A DNA stretch of 64,000 nucleotides from assembly GCA_963555705.1 (NCBI GenBank), contig OY743183.1, forward strand, positions 44,443,466 through 44,507,465, in the 5' to 3' direction. Numbering within the stretch: the stretch's first letter is position 1; each line of letters starts with the position of its first letter. Source of the DNA: Ligustrum vulgare (lineage: Eukaryota; Streptophyta; Magnoliopsida; Lamiales; Oleaceae). The notes under the pieces were generated by a model. It was not told the origin of the DNA, did not search any database, and saw nothing but the letters and a program-made list of their open reading frames with translations. This document shows, in pieces, positions 23,301 through 33,154 of this stretch. The translations under genes were made by a program, and so were the position numbers.

Positions 23301-23509
23301 AGGCTATGCAGCGGGTTTTTGAGAACTTAGGGGCCAGGATGGCCTTGGGGGACGTGAAGGAAGCTTTTACAACTTTGGACCTGTCCTCTATTGAAGCATT
23401 CTACCTCGAGCCTCAAGATGCTCCTGCAGATCCCTTAGGTGCATCCAGCAAGGGCTCTCAGAAGGCGTTCCTCCACAATGATCCTCTTCCATCTTTGCCT
23501 TGTTGTTAG
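20381..23509 (+). pseudogene. Antisense gene of element D: gypsy-type 'transposase' domain and coiled coil
   Basis: It lies on the strand opposite gag-pol, between integrase and the 3' LTR, as in Grande and related Tat elements. One reading frame runs from 20381 (likely start 20700, MERVEGTGSQEML) to 23509, broken by four stops at 21077, 21176, 21410 and 21626, all TAG or TAA and all explained by C-to-T at CAG/CAA. The part at 21200-21680 (FRLPEGVHLVHPTP, LPLHPFFRALLRNYNLCPYQ, ASNFW, GHPTSIKNWRNQ) resembles the domain Pfam calls putative gypsy-type transposon (Transposase_28). The last third (about 22740-23300) is Ala/Glu/Lys-rich coiled coil. Two intron-like segments sit at 21711-21818 (108 bp, in frame) and about 21954-22032. 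Its role in the element is unknown. Confidence 0.75.
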
Positions 23510-24499
23510 TTAATTAGTGTGTTTGTTTTTGTTTTCTTCTTCTCTTTTTTTTTGTAAGTGCCCCGGCACCTGATATCGTAAATGTAACCTTCATTTGATC
23601 TGTAAATGCCTCATTTTTATGAATGGAATAGTTTATTCATATTTCGGCGCAGCGACGTCTCTAACTGCTCAAGCATGAGCATTTCCAAGTGCGAATGCTT
23701 CGTAATTGTACGATGACATGTGGGAAATTGTAAATGTCTGTAAATGTCTAGTCCCTTAGATCTAACCAGCTTAATGCGTTCACGTTTGCTGGTTAGATCT
23801 GATTTTGACCAACTTTTGAGTAGTTTTACCTTATATGCAGTAATACCTATACTTACAACTTTGTATGAACTTCTGTTAATGGCGTGAATATTTTCAATTC
23901 ATACGCCGCGGTCATGGTGTAAGTTTGCAAGAGTCATTCGTTTTTTCCGAAGTGCGCATGTGTTTTTGCAACAAACAAAATAATATAGGGACTTTTACGC
24001 TTGATTACACAGTATTTAGTACACATATGTCTTGTGAACGCTTCGTCTAAGTGTATGTATGAAAGTATCAACAACTTTTCGAAAACTTTTAATATTTCGT
24101 ACGAGAGAGCACTCCGTATGTATGAACTAACCCAACGCTTTAAGAACTTTGGTTTATATGACAATGTCTGAGGCATTTATGCTTACCAGCTGGATTTGGT
24201 TTTGACAATTATTTGAACGTTTCTCAAGTCACCTTTTGTAGGACCTATGGAAGCGAGTTTGTATGGATTTCTTTTTATGGTGTCAACACACTCAATTTTT
24301 TTACACCGTGATCGCCGTGTGGGCTTTATAAGAGTCCCTTGTTTTCAACTGACGCATGGTGTCATGACCGAAATAATTTTGGTACTTGCATTTATCCATT
24401 GTGTTTGTCTAATATAGAAATTGGCGTAATTTTTAATGCAGCTCACCCATGATTTTATGAAATTATATGCTAATGTTGCAATCATGGAGGAATTTAGTT
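23510..24499. other. Convergent untranslated region of element D
   Basis: No coding sequence seen. The antisense gene (plus) ends at 23509 and pol (minus) ends at 24500, so their transcripts converge here. GAATGGAATAG near 23620 could serve as a plant polyadenylation region for the antisense transcript. The rest is AT-rich. Confidence 0.45.
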
Positions 24500-25880
24500 T
24501 TATTGAAAATAACGGCGGAGGTGGTCCGTGTCCCAAGGATTAAATAGAGGTATTCCAGACAGGTCCTCAATCATGTATGTTCTGGGTACCACCTCGGCAA
24601 GGACCTTGTAAGGGCCTTCCCGGTTAGGACCTAGAGTCCCTACTCCTGGCTCCTGTGTTGAAGGAAGAACCTTTTTGAGGACCAAGTTTCCAATATCAAA
24701 ACGTCGACTCTTCACCCTTTTGTTGTAGTATCGAGCCATCTTTTTCTGGTACTTGGCCATCACCACTTGGGAATCACCCTGCTTTTCCATGAGGAAATCT
24801 AAACCGGCCCTTTGTACTTCCTCGTTCCTAACTTCGTCATAATGAATCTAACGAAGCGAAGGGATTCCAATTTCAATGGGGCATACCGCCTCGGCCCCGT
24901 ATGCCAGTGAGAAAGGTGTTTCTCTAGTAGCGGTGTGTGAGGTGGTTCGAAGCGCCCATAACATCTGTGGGAGTTCATCTACCCATGCGCCCTTTCTGAA
25001 TTCCAACTTCTTTTTCAGGGTATTTTTTATGGTCTTGTTCACAGCTTCGACCTGTCCGTTGGCTTACGGGTGATGTGGAGATGAGAACAGTTTCTTAATT
25101 CCCAAATCGTCGCATAACTCATCGACGCTTCTGTTTTTGAACTGTTTCGCATTGTCACTAACCAGCGAATGTGGTATCCCGAACCGGCGTATGATATTTT
25201 TCCAAATGAACTTGGTGGTGTTGGACTCGGTGATCTTCATCAAAGGTTCCGCTTTGACCCACTTGGTGAAGTAGTCAATTGCTACTATCGCAAAGTAATT
25301 GTTACCAGCACCTCTAGGTATATGACCAATAATGTCAACCCCCCGCTTTGCAAATGGCCAAGGGCTAGTTACCACAGTTAGCTCGTGATGCGACCGATGT
25401 GGTATGGTCGCGTGTCTTTGGCATTTATCGCACTTGCGCACGAAGTCATGGGAATCCTTTCGCATAGTAGGCAAAAAATATCCTTGTTTGAGGGCTTTCC
25501 GAGCTAGTGATAAAGCCCCGGCATGGTTGCCACAGATACCCTCATGGATTTCTCTCATCACATACTGCCCTTCCTCTGGCCCCACACATCTCAGCAAAGG
25601 AGAGGTGTAACTCCACTTATAAAGCAGGTCGTCCAAGAGTACGAAATTCACAAAGTATTTCTGCAATTTTCGAGTTGCTTCTGGCTCGTTTGGCACTGTC
25701 TGATGCTTTAAATAGGCGATCAGGGGGTTCATCCAGGATCCCTCTTCTTCAATTGCAAAAATTTCCGGTCCTGGCTCAATAGAAGAAGTCAACATGCGCT
25801 CAACTGGAATTAGATTGTGTAACTCTGGATCACTGCTACTTGCTAGTTTGGACAAAGCATCGGCGTTGGAATTTTCCTGC
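24500..25880 (-). pseudogene. Element D integrase
   Basis: On the minus strand the order is a zinc-binding HHCC region (EIHEGICGNHAG, KCDKCQRHA), a catalytic core with the first Asp (RGVDIIGHIP) and second Asp (HSLVSDNAKQFKN), the Glu block after a stop (NGQVEAVNK), then the C-terminal part ([12 protein letters not shown] region, FDIGNLVLKKVL, GPYKVLAEV). Stops at about 25061 (CAA to TAA) and about 24845 interrupt one frame. This frame is shifted relative to RNase H by an indel near 25880. It would have inserted element cDNA in the nucleus; the copy is dead. Confidence 0.85.
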
Positions 25881-26783
25881 TCTGGGGATATGTTACAACT
25901 CCATTTTTTCGAAATGTGCAGCCAAATCTCTTACTTTCTTCAAGTAAGCGACCATAGAAGGTTCTTTGGCAGAAAATTGCCCATTGAATTGGCTCACAAC
26001 AAGCTGCGAATCGCTGTTAGCCACTACGGACTTAACTTTCAAGGCTTTCGCGAGTCTTAGCCCGGCTAATAACGCCTCGTATTCAGCAACATATTTTGAG
26101 GCTTTGAATTCAAAGCGGATTGCGCTGTGTAATTTGAACCCCTCTGGGCTTACTAACAATATCCCTACGCCGGATCGTCCATTAGCCGAGGACCCGTCAA
26201 AGAACAATTTCCACTCTTGGCTGTTATCCGTGCTATCTACCATTTCGACCTCAGGGGGATGTGTGAATTCAACTACAAAGTCCACCAACGCTTGGCCCTT
26301 TACAGCGGTCCGAGGCGCATAATGTAGGTCGAACTGGCTGACTTCTATCGCCCATTTTAGCAACCTCCCAGAAACATCTGGTTTTTGCAGCACTTGTCTC
26401 ATGGGAAAGTTGGTGAGCACGTGTATGGAGTATGATTGAAAGTATGGACGAAGTTTGCGAGAGGCTGTTATTAACGAGAGAGCAAGTTTCTCCATATCTG
26501 GGTAGCGCGTCTCGGCATCCAACATGGCTTTGCTTACATAATACACTGGAAACTGATTCCCATAGTCCACTCTGACTAACACCGAGCTAACAACCTCTTT
26601 TGATATAGCCAAATACAAGTAAATAGGCTCGCCAGCCTTCGCCTTTGATAGCAATGGGGGACGACCCAAAGAAGCTTTCAGGTCGACAAACGCCTGTTTG
26701 CATTCCGGTGTCCATTGGAATCGCTTTCCCCCCTTCAGGACCTTGAAAAATGGTAAGCATTTTTCGGTGGATTTTGAGACGAA
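25881..26783 (-). pseudogene. Element D RNase H region
   Basis: The frame starts just after the stop at 26784 and covers the rest of the reverse transcriptase connection (PFFKVL region), a first RNase H-like block (LYLAISKEVVSSVLVR, KLRPYFQSYSIHVLTN) and a second RNase H (WKLFFDGSSANGRSGVGILL, AEYEALLAGLRLA, NSDSQLVVSQFNGQF) with catalytic Asp, Glu and Asp visible. Two successive RNase H-like regions are a known feature of the Tat lineage. The frame ends at a TAA at about 25893 near the frameshift. Confidence 0.85.
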
Positions 26784-27874
26784 TCAGCTCAAGGACGCAA
26801 TTCTTCCCGTTAAGCTTTGCACTTCTTTTGGATTTCGAGGCGACTGCATGTTTAGCAAAGCATTGATTTTGTCCGGATTGGCTTCGATTCCCCTCTTATT
26901 CACCATGAATCCAAGGAATTTCCCAGATGCTACCCCAAAAGCACACTTTTCTGGGTTGAGTTTCATCCGACATTTCCTCAAAACATCGAATGCTTCTGAC
27001 AAATGGAGGATATGATCCACGGCGACCATGCTTTTGACTAGCATGTCATCAACATACACCTCCATAGTGTTTCCTAATTGTTTCGAGAATATGCGATTTA
27101 CCAGCCTCTGATAGGTAGCTCCCGCATTTTTCAAGTCAAATGGCATAGCTCTATAGCAATAGAGTCCCATATATGTGATAAATGAAGTATGCTCTTCATC
27201 CAATTCGAACATAAGAATTTGATTGTACCCGGAGTATGCATCCATGAAGCTTAGCAACTCGTATCCTGCCGTGGAGTCGACCAGCTGATCGATCCGGGGC
27301 AGTGGAAAGCTGTCTTTGGGACATGCCTGGTTCAAGTTGGAAAAATCAATGCACACCCTCAGTTTCCCATTATGTTTTGGTACCAAGACAGGATTTGATA
27401 CCCACTTCGGATATCGGGACTCTCTGGTGAAGCCATTTTTCAATAGCTTTGCTACCTCGTCTTTCAAGGCCTCATACTTGTTCGAACTCATGGGCCTTCT
27501 CTTTTGCCTATGCCCAGGGCTTCGGGGATCCAGCTGGAGCTTGTGGCAGGCCTCTTTAGGATCGATTCCAATCATGTCGCCATGCTTCCACGCGAATACA
27601 TCGAGGTTTTGAAGTAAGAAGTTCTTCAATTGACTCTTGTATTCGGTCGACGAGTCTAGTCATATCTGTAATTCTTTGATTAGATCAAGTGGGTCGACGC
27701 CGAAGCATTCCAACCTTTCGGCCGGGGTGGGACAATTGTCACCTGCCATTCTGGGGTCTAGATATGCTAAATCCTCCTCCAGTCTCATCGTAGCATCCTT
27801 ATCACTAGAAGGCCCTTCACCCAATCTTTCAGGGTCTGGAGCAGCCTCGGCCATAGCTACGTCATTGATCATGT
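26784..27874 (-). pseudogene. Element D reverse transcriptase
   Basis: The minus-strand frame contains LVPKHNGKLRVCIDFSNLNQ, SFMDAYSGYNQI, MPFDLKNAGATYQRLVN and the catalytic YVDDMLVKS, in the correct order for Gypsy reverse transcriptase. It continues upstream to 27872 in the same frame except for one TGA at about 27658 (CGA to TGA), and ends at a TGA at 26784 (expected Arg before FVSKSTEKC). Both stops are CpG transitions. The catalytic residues remain. Confidence 0.9.
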
Positions 27875-29560
27875 TTAAGCTTCGATCTTGAAATTTTCGA
27901 ATTGCATTTCAGTTTGGCTCCCCCAGACAGTTGCAACGCCATGCTCCGTGGGGAACTTCATGCAAATGTATTTCGTATGCGTCACAGCTCCCAAGTCGAT
28001 GAGACCTGGCCTCCCGATCGAACCATGGTAGGATGAGATTTTATCCACCACCAAAAATTCCATGGGGATTCTGGAAACAGTTGGTGCTTGCTCTATCTCA
28101 GTCATTAGGGTTATGGATCCCCTGGGGGTTATGCTGTCTCCTGTGAATCCATATATGGGATCTAGGACTGGAAGGAGTGGAGTGCTGATCCCCATCTTGT
28201 CGAAAGTTACCCCGTAAATCACATTTACCGAGGCTCCATCATCCACCATCATCCGCGATAACCCGTTCCGAGCCACCACTACCCTTATAACTAACGCATC
28301 ATTGTATGGGGCCCCCAGTATCGTATCGATTTCGCGTATAGGGAGGTCGGCGACAGGCATTGGTGGCTCACGTGTGTCTTTAGCATGCGCCGATGTGGTA
28401 TCCTGGCCCTTATTCCTGTTTCTTTGACGATTGTCAATCCTTTCTTTAGTCGAATTTTTCCATGGAGCTCTCCTATCAGCTCGGTTGAATTTCGGGCCAC
28501 CGGTTCTTTGGGTTCTCCCTGTGTCGGGGGAGAAGTCACTTCCTCTTCTCCCCTGCGCCTTCTGGTCAGCTAGCATGTGGATTTCCCTGCAATCCTCTGT
28601 TGCGTGACCATAATATCTGTGGTAGGCGCAGTAAGCCCCAATCATGGGCTGTTTCCCGCTTCGGCCACTTTCCATCCTTCCTTGAGTAGTGGGGGGATTT
28701 TGGGGAGGAGTATTGGAATGCAAGTGGGGGATAGCATCTGTGATTTCTGCTGCAAAGCTAGATCCTGTTCCTGGAAACGGGCGCGATGCACCATCTCGGC
28801 CACCGCCAACCCTATCCTTGTTTCCTCCTTTCTTGAGGTTTGCTTCTCTGGGATATCCAAGGTTGTATCTCCCTTGAGGGTGATTATCTCTGGCCCTAGC
28901 CATTTCTTCCGATACAATCTCCTCCTCCATCAGGTCTACCAGGGCGTTGTAATCCCTTGGTTTCCTGCTCCGGACATCCCTCCAGAACATGCTGGTCATA
29001 TCTAGCCCTCCTTTTAAAGCGAAAAACATCTCCGCTTCTGTGATATTTTCACAGATGTGCATCTCTTCAGTAAACCTAGCTAGGTAACTTTTCAGAGACT
29101 CGTCCCTTCCTTCTCTCAGATCCTGAAGGCGTTGGAGCGGGAGCTGGCCAGGCCTGGAAGAAACAAAGTCATTTTTAAAATCCGTCTTCATATCTCTCCA
29201 ACTGTGGATGCTGCCAGGAGGGAGTTTTTTATACCATCGTATGGCACTTCCCTCAAGGGTTAAAGAAAAGGCTTTACATTTCATTGCCGGGGTGGCTCCA
29301 GCTATTTCCATGCTGGCGCGGTAATTTAATAGGTGATCATCGGGATCACCTCGGCCAGAGTATTTTGCTATTTCTGGCATCTCAAAGTCATGAGGTACGG
29401 GGCATCTACGGAGGCCCTCTGTAAAGGGACTTACTTCCTCTTCGTTATCCAACTCGTAAGAGGGCAGTTCACTATTTTCATCGTGACCGGAATACGTGGG
29501 ATCATGGTATTGGTCGTAGAGCGGCGGAGCATACTCTTGCCTTTGTGGTGGCATTACGGC
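27875..29560 (-). pseudogene. Element D gag core, zinc knuckle and protease
   Basis: The frame has the retrotransposon gag domain (MPEIAKYSGRGDPDDHL, KCKAFSLTLEGSAIRWYKKL, LQDLREGRDESLKSYLARF), a knuckle-like C-x2-H-x4-GH-x4-C block (YCAYHRYYGHATEDC), a long Arg/Gly-rich linker and an aspartic protease centre (RMMVDDGASVNVI) near residue 500. Gag packages element RNA and protease matures the polyprotein. The 5' part of gag lies in another frame upstream (29561-30290), so an indel near 29550 splits the gene. Confidence 0.85.
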
Positions 29561-30290
29561 CGTGGTTTGGCCTTCCGTGGGTTGGTGGCTCGTTGCGAGA
29601 TTTTGTCCGAACTGCTTCGGCTCTTCTTTCCTGCCTATTCCTAGGCTCATGTGCTGATGCCATCCTTTCTGCTCCCATACCATGTTGGTCCCTATACATT
29701 TGACCCTGTGACAAGGCTTCTTCAGAGCGTCGCTCCCGCCTATTTCTAGGCTCTGCGGCATTGTGCCGACTTGGGTCCGTTTCCCCCCGTCGTTGGCCCC
29801 TGAATAACCCTCCTATTCGGCTGAAGACACTGCCGAGTTTTGCGGGAGAAGCCTCCTTGCGTCTAGCTGGGAGTGGGTTTTGTTCTTCATGTGCTTCATG
29901 TTCCAGGTCTTGCTCGTAGAAAGGCTCGGATTCCACCTCGGTATATGCCTGTGGATCTTGATAATAATACGAGGCAGTGGCCGCCTCGGATGGTGAATAA
30001 TGCGGCTGTGGGTATTGCTGAGGTATCACGGGTTCGTTCACAACATACCCTCTGGCCATAAAGGCATTCATTGCAGCAGTCTGTTCTATCTGCTGCCTCT
30101 GCATCTCCAGCATTTGGGCCGCCATGCGAGTCATGTCTCGCATCATGCGACGGTTACGGTGCCGACGTGGTGGGTTAGGTTGTGCTGCCCCCTCATTGGT
30201 GTTCTCATGGGGTTCTTGAGGAGCCTCCCCCTCACCGTGCTGGTCACTTCTTCCCCTACAGGGGTTAACATCTCCATCGCTTTCATCCAT
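29561..30290 (-). pseudogene. Element D gag N-terminal part
   Basis: It starts at the first ATG after the tandem-repeat leader (MDESDGDVNPCRGRSD). The product is low-complexity: Pro/Arg-rich, then MLEMQRQQIEQTAAMNAFMA (short helix) and a repeated Arg-rich block (EPRNRRERRSEEA, EPRNRQERRAEA). This matches the poorly conserved N-terminus of Tat gag proteins. The frame changes near 29550 to join the gag core. Confidence 0.75.
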
Positions 30291-30354
30291 GTTTCAGGGG
30301 AATTTCTGGTCTTAGTTCACCTTTCAAGGATAGATAGACTTTTATCTCACTGTT

Positions 30355-30684
30355 CCAAGCCTTTTTCAAGGCTGTTAAACTTATATTTCAAAGTTTTAAG
30401 CCTTTTTCAAGGTTGTTAAACTTATGTTTCAAAGTTTTAAGCCTTTTTTCAAGGTTAATGAACTTGTGTTTCAAAGTTTTAAGTCTTTTTCAGGGTTAAC
30501 GAACTTTCTTTCAAAGTTTTTACCTTTTTCAAGGCCAACCAGCTTATCTTTCAAAGCTCTTGCCTTTTTCAAGGCCAACCAGCTTATCTTTCAAAGGTCT
30601 TACCTTTTCCAAGGCCAACCAACTTATCTTTCAAAGCTCTTGCCTTTTTCAAGGCCAACCAACTTATCTTTAAAAGCTCTTTGC
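30355..30684. repeat. About eight tandem 40-42-bp repeats in the leader of element D
   Basis: Units share GCCTTTTTCAAGG, then TTATCTTTCAAAG, with a spacer. The first units carry TTGTTAAAC and the last four carry CCAACCARCTTAT, so two subtypes are arranged in order. They lie between the primer binding site and gag, that is in the 5' untranslated leader of the element RNA. Confidence 0.85.
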
Positions 30685-30782
30685 AGTTATCCGCCCTTTC
30701 GTAAGAGGTTATTTGTCCTTTTTCAGGACTACCTTTCTGTGTGTGGGTTTTTACCATGTGTTTTCGTGGTTAGTAGTATGGC

Positions 30783-30800
30783 TTCCCACAGACGGCACCA
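30783..30800 (-). other. Primer binding site of element D
   Basis: The minus strand reads TGGTGCCGTCTGTGGGAA, three bases inside the 5' LTR. This is the typical primer site of Tat/Athila-type plant Gypsy elements (TGGCGCCGTTGTGGG-like). Confidence 0.8.
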
Positions 30801-30803
30801 AAA

Positions 30804-31475
30804 TGTTGACCACAAAATCCGGCAGGACCTTGGACCAACACGTCTCAGCTCCTCCCTCTTGATCACATGGCTCTCCTGCGCACTGTGACAAACAATCAGT
30901 TTGCAAAGGGGGTTGAGGTGGCTCCCGTTTGCACTCCGATGCCAAAGTCAGTACTCATTTTTAGGTAAATATGTGTTGGGTGCTGGGGATATAAATGTGT
31001 AGAAGAGAGAAAAAGGAGTGAGAGAAATGTATATTGATAAAGGTATGAAATTGCTAACCTCTGACTTGGAGACAATTGTGCAACATTTATAGAGGAACTT
31101 CTTGTCTCGGATCACGACATGTGGCATACTTTACACTTGTCATCACCTTAGCTCATGGAGGTGACAACTTTGCTTTTCAACCGTAATCATTGCTACATTT
31201 TGTAGGGGATGGGCGCCTGTCACGTCTTGGTAAAGGCAGTGTCCCATCACTGACTCCATCTCTCTTCGGGTCAACGCCATAAAGCGCCCCGGCTGAGTAT
31301 AAAGCACATCAGCTAGGCGTTAACCAGGTCGGCTAAAGAGGTTTGCTTGACGTACCACCTCGGCATTCATCCCAAGGTGATATTTTAGGCCTTAGCTGTG
31401 GGTCAAGGTCCGTTGGGCCACTATTGGGCCTTCGCTGGTGGATCACTGTACCTTTCTTTGGACCCGGATTCAATA
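30804..31475 (-). repeat. 5' LTR of element D
   Basis: It is 672 bp, equal to the partner LTR, with about 20 substitutions and no indel by my alignment. A minus-strand TATA box (CTCTATAAAT) is at 31085-31094. Its outer end reads TA instead of TG in element orientation (plus strand ATTCAATA), a single change at the terminus. It is followed by GCACA, the target duplication. Confidence 0.9.
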
Positions 31476-31648
31476 GCACAAATTATTCTGATTGTTTACG
31501 TTTTACAATCCAGACGAATCTGCCTTAGCAGGATTCATCTGGTACTGCGCTAAATAACGATTAACGATTTACTGTTAACTGGTTACTGTCTAGACTTGTC
31601 TGTGACAATTTGTTTATAAAATTTAGACAACCTCAAATTTTCACTTAC

Positions 31649-33140
31649 ATTGAACCTTTCAGAGACATGTTCATCCTGGTGAATTTAGTCCACACTGAAC
31701 CGCAAGAGATTATCTTAAAAGATTTTTCAAGAATTATGTCACCTGAATCGATGTTTGCAAGTGGAACCTCCATCGCGTTAAAGTAACCAATCATGTTTTA
31801 CCACATGGTCTCTTGGAAAAATGCGATCGGTTCATAAATAGAGATATATTATACCTTAATAGCACATTTTGTATAACTCCATAATTAAGATGTCCAAAAT
31901 TATCATAAATACCCTTCCATCGTGAAAATAAAATTGGTTATCCTATTTTGATGTTTTTATTGCAAAGTACTTGATATAAGAATCAAAACTATGCAACAAA
32001 CAATCTCATCAAAATAACACCATTTCTATTGAAAGATTTATGATTATTATTGAATAAGGATCTCCTAGCACTAACAAATGTCATAAGTAGAAAGAATTAT
32101 AACGGGACATGTTACAGTTTTCGCAAATTAGTTGGTGATGTTTAAACATATAACTAGTTGTGGAAATACGACATTCAAATAAAATAAATGTATTAAACAC
32201 GAATTGCATAAATGATGAATACTTTCATATATGATAGATGAATAAAAAATTATGCACAAGTAGACCCAAAACTACTATAATATGACGACAACCTGAAACC
32301 CCAAAACCTTAAACACATTTCTCTATAGGAGAAATAAATGTGAGTTATGGCTAGACTGGGACCCTCCCACTAAATTAAATATATCCAGCATCTCATGAAA
32401 TATTTAATTTATAGTCGTTAAAATTTGGCCATCATTGACATTGTTTGGATATTCTATAGGAAGTCTTTGCAATGTCCTTGATTTAAGTGTATAATCCCTA
32501 TATTGATAATATTTCAAGTACCAAATTGATTACGTTACCTTCAAGGTAATCATGATTAATTCACACTTAAAAAATCATCACCTAATTGGGTCCAATCCTC
32601 CTATAGGGAGACTAATTAGATTAGCACGAGGCATACCCAATTTTTTTTAATAATGGGCTAATAGGGAAGGCCGTGGGTTCAAAATATTTTGCAGCCTCAC
32701 TCACTTAATATTTTGAACTGTTGGGTTTTAATTTAATAATTACCAATCAATTTAAACTTTTAAAATCGATTTAATTATTAATAAATACATTTTTTTTCTA
32801 ATCTAACATTTAGAAAAGAAAAGAAAAGATAAAACAATGCATGACAATATAGTACCTAGAACAATGTTTATGCGATCTACATGGCATGTTATTTAATGAC
32901 ATTCATTCACAATTTAATTAAAGCAATAATTAAATACGATAATTAAAATAAACATGAACATAATTTATGGCTCAAACCTAGACACAAAATTACACATTAA
33001 TTAAAGAGTCAATTGAGCCACAAGCCGACCGAATTCTTCAATTGTCATTTGCAAGTGTCCAGCCCATTATTTGAACTCTTCAAATAATATACATCTCAGC
33101 CCAATGTGAGTCCGATCCAATCTTCTGCAATTCAAATTCA
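31649..33140 (-). repeat. Copia B internal region, 5' part
   Basis: This matches the reverse complement of copy B' from about 44440 to 45905 and continues directly from 18134 once insert C is removed. No gag frame survives. The block around 32640-32700 (GGGAAGGCCGTGGGTTCAAAA) corresponds to the TTTTTGAACCCGCGGCCTCC block near 44850 in B'. Frames are short and interrupted. Confidence 0.75.
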
Positions 33141-33154
33141 GGAAGAATATATTG

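Larger units (their letters stand above)
19270..31475 (-). mobile_element. Element D: Tat-lineage Ty3/Gypsy retrotransposon
   Basis: Two 672-bp LTRs bound a 12.2-kb element with target duplication GCACA (19265-19269 and 31476-31480). On the minus strand it has a primer binding site, a leader with tandem repeats, gag, protease, reverse transcriptase, RNase H and integrase. Between integrase and the 3' LTR is a large antisense gene. Size, primer site (TGGTGCCGTCTGTGGG) and the extra antisense gene fit the Tat group (Ogre/Grande/Retand relatives). I count about 20 mismatches between the LTRs (about 3%), the youngest LTR pair here. Coding frames have nonsense and frameshift lesions. Confidence 0.9.
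18135..31643. mobile_element. Solo LTR C (about 1.3 kb), split by element D
   Basis: It starts TGTTAGTTTTATG at 18135 and ends CTCAAATTTTCA at 31643, with identical CTTAC on both sides (18130-18134 and 31644-31648). Removing it restores the B-family sequence (ATGAATAGCTTAC then ATTGAACC) seen intact at about 58603-58616. Without element D it is about 1.3 kb with TG/CA ends and no coding region, so it is a solo LTR. A TATA box (TATAAAG) lies at 18736-18742. The superfamily is not determined. Confidence 0.8.

Noticed and set aside
30355..30684. CRISPR-like array
   Set aside because: Repeat units are contiguous and diverged with no unique spacers, in a plant retrotransposon leader; it is a minisatellite.
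29333..30888. Plus-strand open frames opposite element D gag
   Set aside because: They are complements of gag and of the tandem leader repeats; no independent motif.
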